From the NCBI RefSeq assembly GCF_900215485.1, contig NZ_OCMZ01000001.1, forward strand, positions 124,001-188,000: a stretch of DNA of 64,000 nucleotides, read 5' to 3'. Of the stretch, positions 18,139 to 28,140 are shown in pieces (the first letter of the stretch is position 1; the number at the start of each line of letters is the position of its first letter). Source of the DNA: Nitrosovibrio sp. Nv4. Its GTDB lineage: Bacteria > Pseudomonadota > Gammaproteobacteria > Burkholderiales > Nitrosomonadaceae. The notes under the pieces were generated by a model, which saw only the letters and a list, made by a program, of their open reading frames with translations, had not been told where the DNA came from and ran no database searches. Position numbers and translations under genes: made by a program.

Positions 18139-19323
18139 CTAACGAATCTGGGCTTCCCGTATATAACCCTGGGATACATAACTGGTGGGCATCAACACCC
18201 ACATTTTGCCTGTCTGTCTCATCTTCCCCGCCTGATCCGCTGCTTCGCGGCCAAAGCCCCAGAAGAAATCGGCGCGAACATTGCCCTTGATGGCTCCACC
18301 GGCATCCTGGGCCACCATTAGCCGATAAAGCTGCTTATCGGTATTGGGCCAGGTGGTGGCAAGAAAAACCGGCGCACCCTGGGGTACCGCGCGAGGATCC
18401 ACCGCGAGGCTTCTGCCCGCTGTCAGCGGTACGCCGAGCGAGCCTAGCGGCCCCGGCACGGCGGCAGGTAACTCAAGGAAAAAAACGAAGCTCGAGTTTT
18501 GCCGCAATAGCTCGCCCAATTTTTGGGGATTTCTCTGGCCCCATGCCTTGATTCCCTGCATTGAAGCCTTTTCCAAAGGCAATTCACCGCGCTCCACCAA
18601 CAACTTTCCTATGGATTTATAGGGATGTCCGTTTTGCTCGGCGTACCCTACCCGCACGATCTCACCATTCTCGAGTTCAACCCGGCCGGATCCCTGGATT
18701 TGCAGAAAAAACAACTCAACCTCGTCGTCCACCCATAGAAGTTCCTTTCCCTGCAGCCGCGAAGGATTACTCGCTATATCAGACCGGCTATAATAAGGCA
18801 CCACTTTACGTCCCTGTAACCGTCCGCGCAGTCGCATGTTCTTGAGTTCCGGATAAACCTCGCTCAAGTCGACCACGAGGAGTTCATCGGGCGTGGTATA
18901 GAGCGGATAGCGGTATCGCCTGGATTGCGTGCGACTACCCTTGAGCAGGGGTTCATAATAGCCGGTGATCAGACCATCACCGCTGCCATCGGAATTCAGT
19001 ACTTGATGGGGAACAAAATGGCTCTCGAAGAATTGGCGCAGGCTGGCCGCGGTTTGTCCCCGCATGGAGTCAGCCTGAATACAGGTTTCCTGCCAGAGCG
19101 GCTGATTTTTCAAAACCGAGCAGCTTCGAAGGAATGCATCCAGTGCCGGGAGTACATCGCCTTCACTCCAGCCCGTCAGCGAATCCCATCCGGTCGGTTT
19201 GAGGACGGGCGCGGGGGACGGCGCCGCTGGCTTTTCTGAGGCCACGCGCGGGGTCGGCACAATCGTACAGGCGTTGAGCAATAGCAGCGCGACAACCGCA
19301 AGAGGTGCTAATTGGTCTTTCAT
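18139..19323 (-). CDS. mltA: Membrane-bound lytic murein transglycosylase A
   Basis: An outer-membrane lipoprotein that cleaves peptidoglycan to 1,6-anhydro products. The 394-residue precursor has a lipobox LLLNAC (C19) after a short signal peptide. It then has the MltA barrel, with ITGYYEPLLKGSRT (about 119-132) and GSGRVELENGEIVRVGYAEQNGHPYKSIG split across the VEVF-like core, and the 3D domain with RSLAVDPRAVPQGAPVFL and VAQDAGGAIKGNVRADFFWG, including the catalytic aspartate in QDAGGAI. It is divergent from the 56-residue membrane protein gene. Confidence 0.95.
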   Translation of the reverse strand: MKDQLAPLAVVALLLLNACTIVPTPRVASEKPAAPSPAPVLKPTGWDSLTGWSEGDVLPALDAFLRSCSVLKNQPLWQETCIQADSMRGQTAASLRQFFESHFVPHQVLNSDGSGDGLITGYYEPLLKGSRTQSRRYRYPLYTTPDELLVVDLSEVYPELKNMRLRGRLQGRKVVPYYSRSDIASNPSRLQGKELLWVDDEVELFFLQIQGSGRVELENGEIVRVGYAEQNGHPYKSIGKLLVERGELPLEKASMQGIKAWGQRNPQKLGELLRQNSSFVFFLELPAAVPGPLGSLGVPLTAGRSLAVDPRAVPQGAPVFLATTWPNTDKQLYRLMVAQDAGGAIKGNVRADFFWGFGREAADQAGKMRQTGKMWVLMPTSYVSQGYIREAQIR

Positions 19324-19362
19324 AGGATTATGGGTTAAAGTTGCATTTGGTAAATATACATC

Positions 19363-19533
19363 ATGGTTGATCCTATGTGGATATTACTGCTGGAAGCAGG
19401 CGTCGCCCTATCGTTATTTATTCTCGTCGTCTGGTGGACAGCCAAGCCACGTAAAAAAGATGACGAAAGTGGCGTGCATGAGGCAAAGGATGTGGCTGAT
19501 GGGGATGACAGAAAAGGCGAAAAAAAAGAATAA
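19363..19533 (+). CDS. 56-residue single-span membrane protein, unknown function
   Basis: ATG 19363 opens a 56-codon frame that reads MVDPMWILLLEAGVALSLF and continues as one hydrophobic helix to LVVWW (about residues 6-25). It ends in a very charged cytoplasmic-type tail rich in Lys, Asp and Glu, with a second possible ATG at 19375. A strong hydrophobic helix directly followed by PRKKDD suggests an N-out, C-in single span by the positive-inside rule. No family is recognised. It lies 39 bp from the divergent mltA start. Confidence 0.6.
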   Translation: MVDPMWILLLEAGVALSLFILVVWWTAKPRKKDDESGVHEAKDVADGDDRKGEKKE

Positions 19534-19748
19534 GGATGCTCGCAGAAGCGGTGGATATGATCCGCTGCGAGCGGTGAAACCGATACAGACAGGTTATAGG
19601 CACGCAGAGATTTTACCAAAAGGAGATAGAACACCCCCGTAACAGCTTCCGCATCCAATCACGAAAATATAAATACAGTGCGATTCCGCAAGTTATTTGG
19701 CAGAATGCTCACCTTGGGAGAATGGTTTTGTTACAAGGGGCAATAACA

Positions 19749-21092
19749 ATGAAGTATCAAAGTTTTCAGGAATTCTGCGCTTACATAGCGGAGCGTAACC
19801 CGGGTCAGCCCGAATATCTGCAAGCGGCTGCGGAGGTTATGGAAAGCCTCTGGCCTTTCATCACGGAACATCCTCGTTACGCCGAGCATGGAATTCTGGA
19901 TCGTCTCATAGAGCCGGAGCGAATCATCATTTTCCGGGTATCGTGGGTGAATGATAAAGGAGAGGTGAATGTCAACCGCGGTTACCGGATACAGCACAGC
20001 TCTTCCATTGGCCCATACAAGGGAGGCACGCGCTTTCATCCGTCCGTAAATCTTTCCATCCTGAAATTTCTAGCGTTCGAGCAAACTTTCAAGAATGCGC
20101 TGACGACCCTTCCCATGGGCGGAGGCAAAGGCGGGTCGGATTTCGACCCCAAGTACCGGAGCGCGGGGGAGATAATGCGGTTCTGCCAGGCTTATATGTG
20201 CGAACTGTTCCGCCATATTGGTTCGGATATCGATGTGCCGGCAGGCGATATCGGTGTTGGGGGCCGCGAAGTCGGCTTTATGGCCGGCATGATGAAAAAG
20301 CTGTCAAACCGTGCTGACTGTGTCTTTACCGGCAAGGGATTGAGTTTTGGCGGATCCTTGATCCGCCCGGAAGCGACGGGCTACGGCACCGTATATTTCG
20401 CTGAGGAAATGCTCAAGCAATCCGGCCGCTCACTCGACGGTCTGCGGGTTTCCGTCTCGGGCTCGGGGAATGTCGCACAGTATGCCGTTGAAAAAGCAAT
20501 GGCGCTTGGCGCCAAAGTAATAACCGTATCAGACTCCAGCGGGACAGTGATTGATGAAGACGGCTTTACCAGTGAAAAACTGGCTGAGTTGATGGACGTG
20601 AAAAATAGTCAGTATGCCCGTATAAGCAGCTACGCCGAGCGAATAAAAGCTTCTTTTACCCCTGGCACGCGCCCATGGCATGTACCGGTCGATGTCGCTT
20701 TGCCGTGCGCTACCCAGAACGAACTGAACGAAGAGGATGCCGCAACCCTGATCAAAAACGGCGTGATCTGCGTCGCGGAAGGCGCCAATATGCCTTCCAC
20801 AGCCGAGGCGGTGAAACGCTTCGAACGCAGCGGGGTCCTTTTCGCACCGGGTAAAGCAAGTAACGCGGGAGGAGTAGCTACCTCCGGCCTGGAAATGAGC
20901 CAGAATGCGATGCGTCTCTCCTGGCCGCGGGACGAGGTGGATGCCAGATTGCTCGAGATCATGCAGGCCATCCATAAATCCTGTTTGCAATACGGTCAGC
21001 GCAAGGACGGTACCATAAGTTATGTCAATGGCGCCAATGTGGCTGGTTTTGTAAAAGTGGCGGATGCAATGATCGGTCAGGGAGTGGTCTGA
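19749..21092 (+). CDS. gdhA: NADP-specific glutamate dehydrogenase
   Basis: Makes glutamate from 2-oxoglutarate and ammonium with NADPH, the likely ammonium-assimilation route here. The 447-residue hexameric-type enzyme starts at ATG 19749, with AAGGGG 10 bases upstream; an earlier in-frame ATG at 19722 is less likely. Motifs: GYRIQHSSSIGPYKGGTRFHPSV (substrate/lysine region, split here), PMGGGKGGSDFDPK (catalytic lysines), the VPAGDIGVGGREVG segment, and the Rossmann motif SGSGNVAQYAVEKA. The length is typical of the 450-residue class. It is convergent with the aldehyde dehydrogenase gene. Confidence 0.96.
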   Translation: MKYQSFQEFCAYIAERNPGQPEYLQAAAEVMESLWPFITEHPRYAEHGILDRLIEPERIIIFRVSWVNDKGEVNVNRGYRIQHSSSIGPYKGGTRFHPSVNLSILKFLAFEQTFKNALTTLPMGGGKGGSDFDPKYRSAGEIMRFCQAYMCELFRHIGSDIDVPAGDIGVGGREVGFMAGMMKKLSNRADCVFTGKGLSFGGSLIRPEATGYGTVYFAEEMLKQSGRSLDGLRVSVSGSGNVAQYAVEKAMALGAKVITVSDSSGTVIDEDGFTSEKLAELMDVKNSQYARISSYAERIKASFTPGTRPWHVPVDVALPCATQNELNEEDAATLIKNGVICVAEGANMPSTAEAVKRFERSGVLFAPGKASNAGGVATSGLEMSQNAMRLSWPRDEVDARLLEIMQAIHKSCLQYGQRKDGTISYVNGANVAGFVKVADAMIGQGVV

Positions 21093-21125
21093 CGAAACCT
21101 CTCCCCTTTGCGGGTTATCATACGG

Positions 21126-22490
21126 TTATCGCACCCACACCGTTTTTATGTTAACGAATTCCCGGATACCGTGGTACGACAACTCCCGGCCAAAGCCGGA
21201 AGCCTTGGTACCTCCAAAGGGTAGGCGCGGATCGGATCTGACCATGCCGTTGATAAAGGTGCCGCCTGCCTGAATTCTCCCTGCGAGTTTCTCCGCATGT
21301 TCTGAATCACGGCTCCAGATGCTGGAACCAAGACCGAAACGGGTATCGTTGGCAATGCGAATGGCCTCTTCCTCGTTGGCTGCGCGTATGACGGCAGCCA
21401 CAGGGCCAAACAGTTCCTCATGATATGCCCTCGTTTTCGCCGTCACCCTGTCAAGCACCGATGGCAGGTAGAATGCGCCCTTCCCATGCACGGGCTTGCA
21501 ACCAAGAACCGGCTGCGCGCCCTGCGCAATCGAATCGGTAACCTGCTGATGCAAACCTTCCCGCAGATCAAGCCGCGCCATCGGGCCAATCTGGGTTGTT
21601 TCGTTTGTCGGATCACCCATTTTCAGCCCTGCCGTTTTCTTTATGAGCAGAGAAACAAACTCATCGGCGATCTCTGGCACCGGAATAATGCGCTTGGCGG
21701 CAATGCAGGACTGTCCACAGTTCTGAAACCGCGATCGCACCGCAAAACCGGCAGCGAGGTCAAGATCCGCATCCTTCAATATGATAAAAGCATCCGATCC
21801 GCCAAGCTCCAGCACGCATTTCTTCAAATGCCGGCCCGCCTGGGACGCTACCTCTCGCCCCGCCGGCTCTGAACCGGTCAGCGTCACCGCATGGACATGG
21901 CGACTGGCGATAGCTTCGGCCACATCAGGCGCTTCGATTATGAGTGCGGTAAAAAGATGGGGAGGAAACCCTGCATCGCGGAACAATTGCTCCAGTGCAA
22001 GCGCGCATTGCGGCACATTGGACGCGTGTTTCAGAACACAGGCATTACCCGCCATCAGCGCGGGAGCGGCAAAACGAATGACTTGAAAGAACGGAAAATT
22101 CCACGGCATGACACCCAGCACGACGCCGATTGGTTCATAGGAAACATAACTCCTGCCGGCGTCGGTCTGAACCATTTCCGGCTGCAGGAAATGCTCGGCA
22201 TGCACGGCGTAATAATCGCACGTGAGCGCGCACTTCTCCGCCTCCCCACGTCCCTCGCGCACAGGCTTGCCCATTTCGGCGGCCATTATCCCGGCATAGT
22301 CATTGACTCGCTCGTGCAACAACATGGCGGCTCGGTGCATGTGTTCCGCGCGCTGGGCAAATGCCGTTTGCGCCCAGACCTGCTGCGCGTCATGCGCTTG
22401 TTTCAATGCCGTTGCAAGATGATGACTATCCCAGCTGGTATAGGTTTTCAGCGTTTTGTTGGTCGCGGGGTTCAGGCTGATATACGGCAT
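21126..22490 (-). CDS. NAD(P)-dependent aldehyde dehydrogenase, succinate-semialdehyde type
   Basis: A 454-residue ALDH. Motifs: GVMPWNFPFFQVIRFAAPAL (about 130-150), the NAD loop TLTGSEPAGREVA, the general base in VLELGGSDAFIIL (E about 228), and the catalytic cysteine in CGQSCIAAKR (C262). The N-terminal SLNPATNKTLKTY and overall length fit the Sad/YneI-like succinate-semialdehyde dehydrogenases rather than the longer GabD group, but the substrate remains an inference. It is convergent with gdhA (33 bp apart), which could link glutamate and succinate metabolism, though convergence alone is weak evidence. Confidence 0.9.
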   Translation of the reverse strand: MPYISLNPATNKTLKTYTSWDSHHLATALKQAHDAQQVWAQTAFAQRAEHMHRAAMLLHERVNDYAGIMAAEMGKPVREGRGEAEKCALTCDYYAVHAEHFLQPEMVQTDAGRSYVSYEPIGVVLGVMPWNFPFFQVIRFAAPALMAGNACVLKHASNVPQCALALEQLFRDAGFPPHLFTALIIEAPDVAEAIASRHVHAVTLTGSEPAGREVASQAGRHLKKCVLELGGSDAFIILKDADLDLAAGFAVRSRFQNCGQSCIAAKRIIPVPEIADEFVSLLIKKTAGLKMGDPTNETTQIGPMARLDLREGLHQQVTDSIAQGAQPVLGCKPVHGKGAFYLPSVLDRVTAKTRAYHEELFGPVAAVIRAANEEEAIRIANDTRFGLGSSIWSRDSEHAEKLAGRIQAGGTFINGMVRSDPRLPFGGTKASGFGRELSYHGIREFVNIKTVWVR

Positions 22491-22604
22491 GATGTGCTAT
22501 TCTTCATACAGAAGTGTCAAACCCCGAAAGAAAGGCGCAAGGCCATTTTATAACCACGCGTTCCACTCCATTTTCCATTTCAACTACTTAATTTATAGCA
22601 GGTT

Positions 22605-24551
22605 ATGAAAATTTTTTTTGCGGGCTTATTTTTCGCGATTTACGCTGGAACCCTGGCGGCGGCAAGCCGGGACGACGATTTCATGGCCATGAGGCAAGCG
22701 TTCCAGGTGGGAGACTCCGCCCGCGTAACGGCATATGCACAACGCCTGCGGGGGCACGTGCTGGAACCCTATGCAATCTATTACCAGTTACGCCCGCAGC
22801 TTGAGAATAGCGCCGCAAGTGAGGAAACGATCAACGCCTTTCTCAAGCGTTATCAGGACAGTCCCTTGAGTGACCGCCTGCAAGGCGAATGGCTGAAAAC
22901 GCTGGGCGAGACGCAGCAATGGGATTTATTTGCCAGCGCCTATCCCGATGTGATTAATAAGGATACCGAGCTTATTTGCTATTCCCTTCAAAAGCGCCTC
23001 GCAGCGAATGATAGCAGTGCGTTTGCCGAAGTACGCCCACTCTGGTTCAACGCACGCGACCTGCCGGAAAGCTGCACACCGTTATTCGATACACTGGTAA
23101 CTGCCGGGGTATTAACGGTGGAAGATGTATGGACACGGCTGCGCCTGGCGCTTGAAGCCGGCAGTGTGGGCGTAGCTAAACGCATCAATGAATATCTGCC
23201 GGAGAGTCAGGCGCTCAATGAACGCAAGCTGGCCTCCGCTACAGAGAATCCTCTGCGCTATCTGGAAAAACACCGACGCGAGATCACAACGCGTGCCGAT
23301 CGGGAAATCGCCCTTTTCGCGATACTGCGCCTGATTCGCAGCAGCCCCGATCAGGCCTATGCCTATTGGCCCAGGATACGCGAGCAATTCAGCGAACCAG
23401 AGCACTCATATTTCCTGGTGCAGCTGGCAGACCAGGCAGCGCGCCGGCTGAATCCGCGCGCATTGGGCTGGTTTATGGAAGCGGCCAGCACCAGTGCCCC
23501 CGTTCCGCTATCGGATGCGCAGCTCGGGTGGAAAACCCGAGCTGCGCTACGCGCCGGGGACTGGAATCTTGTGATGGAAAGCATCGAAGCCATGTCCACC
23601 CCCGAGCAGCAAACGGGAGTCTGGCGTTACTGGAAAGCAAGAGCCCTGAAATCAAGAGGCAAGACAACGGAAGCGAACGTTATCCTTGCCCCCCTTAGCA
23701 CAGAGCATAATTTTTACGGCCAACTGGCGGAAGAGGAGCTGGGCGTAACCATCGGCACCCCTGCTGAATCGTATAAACCCTCAAAGAATGAGATTGCAGC
23801 AACCGAGCGGCTGCCTGGAATCAAACGCGCGCTTGCCTTGTATCGCCTGAATCTGCGAACGGAAGCCACACGCGAATGGGTATGGGCAATACGCGATTTC
23901 GACGACCAGCGACTGCTGGCCGCAGCTGAAGTTGCGAGGCGTAACGGAATCTACGACCGCGCCATCAATACGGCGGAAAGAACGGTAAAAGATCATGATT
24001 TCAGCCTGCGTTTCCTCGCGCCTCATCGCGATGCGATGCGCGATATCCTGAAACAGCAGGAGCTCGACGAAGCATGGGTATACGGCCTGATCCGCCAGGA
24101 GAGCCGCTTTATCAGCGATGCCAGATCCAGCGCCGGTGCAATGGGCCTGATGCAATTGATGCCGGGCACCGCAAAATGGGTATCGAAAAAAATGGGGGTT
24201 CGCAAATATCGCCCTGCCCTTGTGACTGAGGTCAACACCAATCTAAAGCTGGGCACCTATTATCTCAAGCATGTTCTGACGTTGTCCGATAACCAGCCGC
24301 TGCTGGCTTCTGCCGGCTATAACGCCGGCCCCAGCCGCGTGTCGCAATGGCGCGACGAAAAGCAGCCGCTGGAAGGGGCGATTTACGCAGAAACCATTCC
24401 TTTCAACGAAACGCGCGATTATGTGAAAAAAGTGCTGAGTAACTCAATGTATTACGCCAGGAGCTTCGGTCATCAAGTAACGGCCCTGAAGAGCCGCCTT
24501 GGCATAGTGGCATCAAGATCGGGGGGCGAAAAATTTTCAGAGGAGAAATGA
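22605..24551 (+). CDS. slt: Soluble lytic murein transglycosylase
   Basis: A periplasmic exo-acting lytic transglycosylase. The 648-residue precursor has a signal peptide (about residues 1-19). A long alpha-helical superhelical domain (about 20-460) leads to a C-terminal lysozyme-like domain. The catalytic glutamate is E499 in IRQESRFISDARSSAGAMG, followed by LMQLMPGTA and the AGYNAGPSRV motif. The length agrees with Slt70. It starts a probable operon: the next gene begins 4 bp downstream and cca follows. Confidence 0.95.
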   Translation: MKIFFAGLFFAIYAGTLAAASRDDDFMAMRQAFQVGDSARVTAYAQRLRGHVLEPYAIYYQLRPQLENSAASEETINAFLKRYQDSPLSDRLQGEWLKTLGETQQWDLFASAYPDVINKDTELICYSLQKRLAANDSSAFAEVRPLWFNARDLPESCTPLFDTLVTAGVLTVEDVWTRLRLALEAGSVGVAKRINEYLPESQALNERKLASATENPLRYLEKHRREITTRADREIALFAILRLIRSSPDQAYAYWPRIREQFSEPEHSYFLVQLADQAARRLNPRALGWFMEAASTSAPVPLSDAQLGWKTRAALRAGDWNLVMESIEAMSTPEQQTGVWRYWKARALKSRGKTTEANVILAPLSTEHNFYGQLAEEELGVTIGTPAESYKPSKNEIAATERLPGIKRALALYRLNLRTEATREWVWAIRDFDDQRLLAAAEVARRNGIYDRAINTAERTVKDHDFSLRFLAPHRDAMRDILKQQELDEAWVYGLIRQESRFISDARSSAGAMGLMQLMPGTAKWVSKKMGVRKYRPALVTEVNTNLKLGTYYLKHVLTLSDNQPLLASAGYNAGPSRVSQWRDEKQPLEGAIYAETIPFNETRDYVKKVLSNSMYYARSFGHQVTALKSRLGIVASRSGGEKFSEEK

Positions 24552-24555
24552 AGCC

Positions 24556-25497
24556 ATGAAAATCGATAATGTATGCGTTTTTGGCGGCAGCGGATTTGTT
24601 GGCGGACATCTCCTGAATCTCCTGACTAACCAGGAAATCTTCCTGCGCGTTCCTACCCGCAATTACGAGCGCTCCAAGGGGCTTCTGGTTATCCCTACCG
24701 TGGATCTGGTGGAAGCCAATGTACATGACGATGCGGAACTTGACCGGTTGCTGATGGGCATGGATGCGGTCATCAATCTGGTAGGTGTTCTGCATGATGA
24801 TTTCGCGGCGGCACATGTGGAATTACCGCGCAAAATCGTGGCAGCATGTAAACGCAATGGAATAAGGCGCATATTGCACATGAGTGCGTTGAATGCCGGT
24901 GCCGGCCAGCCCAGCGCCTATTTGCGCTCCAAGGGAGAAGGCGAGGATATCGTGATGACATCCGGCTTGGTCGCGACGACTTTCAGGCCGTCGGTGATAT
25001 TTGGCCCAGGGGATGCATCGCTGAGTCTCTTTGCGAAACTGGGGCGGCTGCCGGTATTGCCGCTGGCGTCGCCCGATGCAAAATTCCAGCCGGTATTTGT
25101 CGAAGACGTGGTGCGGGCATTTGCCGCAAGCCTGGATGCAACCGTGACTTTTGGCCAGCGTTACGACTTGTGCGGGCCCAAATGCTACAGTCTGCGGCAA
25201 CTGGTCGAATACGCCGCGCATGTCACAGGACATGACCCTGCCATCATCGGGCTCGGCGATGGCTTATCTCATCTGGAAGCGTTTATGATGGAGTTTCTGC
25301 CAGGGAACCTCATGAGCCGGGATAACTATCAGTCGATGAAAGTAGACAGCGTGTGCGGTTGCGAAGCGCAGCCCAACAATCTCCCGGAAGTCTGGGGTAT
25401 TCGGCCCACTGCGCTGGAAGAAGTGGCGCCCCTGTATCTGGCGCATCAGATGCCGCGTGAGAGGTATGAGCATCTTCGCAATCGGTCAGGACGTTAA
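24556..25497 (+). CDS. NDUFA9-like atypical SDR (NAD-dependent epimerase family)
   Basis: A 313-residue extended/atypical short-chain dehydrogenase. The nucleotide motif [16 protein letters not shown] is at about residues 8-23. It has [13 protein letters not shown] (about 75-87), then [23 protein letters not shown], in which YLRSK replaces the usual YxxxK spacing, and [11 protein letters not shown]. Homologues are labelled complex I NDUFA9 subunit family proteins, but in bacteria their role is undetermined; quinone-related or lipid-related functions are only suggestions. It lies 4 bp after slt and 29 bp before cca. Confidence 0.88.
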   Translation: MKIDNVCVFGGSGFVGGHLLNLLTNQEIFLRVPTRNYERSKGLLVIPTVDLVEANVHDDAELDRLLMGMDAVINLVGVLHDDFAAAHVELPRKIVAACKRNGIRRILHMSALNAGAGQPSAYLRSKGEGEDIVMTSGLVATTFRPSVIFGPGDASLSLFAKLGRLPVLPLASPDAKFQPVFVEDVVRAFAASLDATVTFGQRYDLCGPKCYSLRQLVEYAAHVTGHDPAIIGLGDGLSHLEAFMMEFLPGNLMSRDNYQSMKVDSVCGCEAQPNNLPEVWGIRPTALEEVAPLYLAHQMPRERYEHLRNRSGR

Positions 25498-25526
25498 AGA
25501 TTCAAAGGTTCAAGGATGTGCCCATT

Positions 25527-26759
25527 ATGAAAACCTACCTGGTCGGCGGCTCCGTACGCGACGAGATTCTGGGTCTGCCGGTGACTGACCACGATTACGT
25601 GGTGGTGGGATCCACGCCGGACGAAATGGTGCGGCTTGGCTATCGTCCGGTGGGAAAGGATTTTCCTGTGTTCCTCCATCCTCAAAGTCAGGAACAATAC
25701 GCCCTGGCGCGTACCGAGCGCAAGGTCTCGCGCGGGTATAAAGGCTTTGAGGTGTATGCCTCCCCTGACGTTACCTTGCGGGAAGACCTGGCGCGGCGCG
25801 ACCTCACGATTAATTCCATCGCGAAGGATCAGGATGGCAACATTATCGATCCGTTCGACGGCGTGGCCGACCTTGAAGCGGGTTTGCTGCGCCACATAAG
25901 TCCGGCATTTACTGAAGACCCGGTGCGTGTGCTGCGTACAGCTCGTTTTGCCGCACGCTTCGGTTTTCACATCGCACCCGAAACCCTTGTGCTGATGAGC
26001 GAGATGGTACACAACGGTGAAGTGGACGCCCTGGTACCGGAGCGCGTTTGGCAGGAGTTTGCCCGTGGATTGATGGAGCGGCGGCCTTCCCGCATGTTTT
26101 ATGCATTGCGCGAGTGCAGTGCTCTCACCCGGGTCATGCCTGAGGTGGATGCTTTGTTCGGCGTACCCCAGCCTCCACAGCATCATCCCGAAATCGATAC
26201 CGGTGTGCACGTCATGATGGTCATCGATCATGCCGCGTCTAAAAATTATTCTCTGCCGGTACGGTTTGCCGCGCTTACCCATGATTTGGGCAAAGGCACG
26301 ACTCCCCCGGAGGAATGGCCGCGCCATATCGGTCACGAAGCACGTAGTGTGGAGTTGGTGCAGAATTTATGTGAGCGCATCAGGGTTCCTAACGACGCGC
26401 GCGATCTGGCGTTACTGGTCGCACGCTACCATGGCGATGTGCATCGCGCGGCCGAACTGCGCCCGGCGACCATCGCCAATATGCTGCAAGGGGTGGATGC
26501 CTATCGCAAGCCGGAACGCTTCGAAGAATTTCTGCAAGCCTGCTCCTGCGATTTCCACGGCCGACCCGGCTATGCCGAAAGGCCTTATCCCCAGGCTGAT
26601 CGATTACGCGAGGCATTCGGTGCGGCCAGAAGCGTGGATGCAGGCGCAATTGCCGCCGAGTTGGCCAGCGCCATTTCCGACCCTGCACGCTTGCCAGTTG
26701 CGATCAACGCCAGGGTGAGCGAGGCGCGTATCGCTGAAATCAGGAGCCGTCTTTGCTGA
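25527..26759 (+). CDS. cca: Multifunctional CCA tRNA nucleotidyltransferase
   Basis: Adds or repairs the 3' CCA of tRNAs. The 410-residue enzyme starts at ATG 25527 (AAGGA 10 bases upstream). Motifs: [20 protein letters not shown] with the metal-binding Dx[11 protein letters not shown], the [16 protein letters not shown] neck region, and an HD phosphohydrolase domain with [17 protein letters not shown] and ALTHDLGKG. The added HD domain marks the gamma/beta-proteobacterial multifunctional form. It is convergent with msrA. Confidence 0.96.
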   Translation: MKTYLVGGSVRDEILGLPVTDHDYVVVGSTPDEMVRLGYRPVGKDFPVFLHPQSQEQYALARTERKVSRGYKGFEVYASPDVTLREDLARRDLTINSIAKDQDGNIIDPFDGVADLEAGLLRHISPAFTEDPVRVLRTARFAARFGFHIAPETLVLMSEMVHNGEVDALVPERVWQEFARGLMERRPSRMFYALRECSALTRVMPEVDALFGVPQPPQHHPEIDTGVHVMMVIDHAASKNYSLPVRFAALTHDLGKGTTPPEEWPRHIGHEARSVELVQNLCERIRVPNDARDLALLVARYHGDVHRAAELRPATIANMLQGVDAYRKPERFEEFLQACSCDFHGRPGYAERPYPQADRLREAFGAARSVDAGAIAAELASAISDPARLPVAINARVSEARIAEIRSRLC

Positions 26760-26772
26760 CATCTCCGTCCTG

Positions 26773-27258
26773 TCAGGTACGGCAATGCCCGGCAATGCCA
26801 CGTTTTTCCAGGTAACGCTGGTGATATTCCTCGGCAGGATAAAAGTCGGAGGCGGGTGCGATTTCAGTTACGATGGGTTCACGCCACCGCCCGCTTTGCT
26901 CTAATTTTTCCTTGGACGCCCTCGCCGCCGCCTCCTGCTCCGGCGTATAGAAGAATATTGCCGAGCGGTACTGCGTACCTACGTCGGGCCCTTGCCGATC
27001 GCACGTGGTGGGATTATGGCAATCCCAGAAGACATCGAGCAGCGTCTCATAGTCGACCTGCGACGGATCGTATTCCACCTGCACCACTTCCGCATGACCG
27101 GTTTCGCCAGTGCATACGTCTTGATAGGTTGGAGTTTTGAGATGCCCGCCGGAATATCCGGATATTACCTCTCTCACGCCTTTGACCGCGCGAAAGGCCG
27201 CTTCCACGCCCCAGAAACAACCTGCTCCGAAAATTGCCTTTTCCGTCATCGTCGCCAC
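26773..27258 (-). CDS. msrA: Peptide-methionine (S)-S-oxide reductase
   Basis: Repairs methionine sulfoxide in proteins. The 161-residue protein has the active site [12 protein letters not shown] (Cys14), the substrate segment [33 protein letters not shown] (split here), and the [16 protein letters not shown] region. It lacks a fused MsrB domain. It lies 13 bp from the convergent cca stop. The AT-rich 27259-27310 stretch with TATACT-like boxes is the likely promoter region. Confidence 0.96.
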   Translation of the reverse strand: MATMTEKAIFGAGCFWGVEAAFRAVKGVREVISGYSGGHLKTPTYQDVCTGETGHAEVVQVEYDPSQVDYETLLDVFWDCHNPTTCDRQGPDVGTQYRSAIFFYTPEQEAAARASKEKLEQSGRWREPIVTEIAPASDFYPAEEYHQRYLEKRGIAGHCRT

Positions 27259-27370
27259 CCTTTTGAGCTAGTCGATTTAAATTATACTGTATACCTATCT
27301 GCACGTAAGTTGGTACATAGATTGAGCCGCAGCAAAAAAATCAATGCGTTAATTGTTATTCGCGTGCCGA

Positions 27371-28120
27371 CTATCGTGGCTTGCGCGGCGCGTTCGCAAA
27401 CAGCCGATCATAAAGAAAGTTGGGGAGTAATCTCAAGACTGGCGCGACGATTGCCATTTGCCAGGGAATCACGGCGAACAATGTCTTGTTCTCGACCATG
27501 CGAACGATTTTTTCGGCAACGTCTTCCGCTGGCAGAAGGAAGGGCATACGGAAGGGATTATTCGCCGTCATCGGCGTAACGATATAGCCGGGACAGACGG
27601 TAATGACGGATACACCTGTACCATGCATTTCGACACGCAGGCTTTCCAGATAGCTGATCGCGGCGGCCTTCGAAGCTGAGTAGGCTCCACTGCCGGGAAG
27701 ACCGCGATAGCCTGCGACACTCGCGATACCAACCAGGCTGCCCTGCCGAGCCGCCCGCATTGCGGCAGTGAATGGCTGGAAGAGGTTGATCATGCCAATG
27801 ACGTTCGTCGCGAGAATATCCTCGAAAATTTCAGTATCCTCGGCATATTCGGTAAGCGTGCCCCGACTGATGCCGGCATTGGCAATGACGATATCGGGAC
27901 AACCATGGCGATCCAAGAAATCCAGTGCAGCCGCGCGGATGGCGGAGGCGTCGCAGACGTCAGCCACATAAACCGAAGTATCGGAAGGTAATTCCGCCGC
28001 AAGCGTTTTCAGTAAATCTCCGCGCCTTGCGATCAGACCAAGCGTTGTGCCCGTCGCCGCATAGTGTTGCGCCAATGCCCTGCCCAGCCCGCTGGATGCG
28101 CCGCTAATGATGACTTTCAA
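27371..28120 (-). CDS. Short-chain dehydrogenase/reductase
   Basis: A 249-residue classical SDR. The N-terminus has SGASSGLGRALAQHYA (cofactor loop, about 5-20), then VYVADVCDASA, IANAGIS (NAG motif, about 80), the catalytic Ser in GIASVAGYRGLPG and YSASKAA (YxxxK, about 151-155), and PGYIVTPMT. An arginine in LIARRGDL after the second strand hints at NADP preference. The substrate is unknown. It is 20 bp downstream of dsbA on the same strand. Confidence 0.9.
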   Translation of the reverse strand: MKVIISGASSGLGRALAQHYAATGTTLGLIARRGDLLKTLAAELPSDTSVYVADVCDASAIRAAALDFLDRHGCPDIVIANAGISRGTLTEYAEDTEIFEDILATNVIGMINLFQPFTAAMRAARQGSLVGIASVAGYRGLPGSGAYSASKAAAISYLESLRVEMHGTGVSVITVCPGYIVTPMTANNPFRMPFLLPAEDVAEKIVRMVENKTLFAVIPWQMAIVAPVLRLLPNFLYDRLFANAPRKPR

Positions 28121-28140
28121 CGGCGGTGTTTTTACCGGCG

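Noticed and set aside
25494-26336. 280-codon minus-strand frame
   Set aside because: Antisense to cca; composition (His/Arg-rich) is that of a shadow frame.
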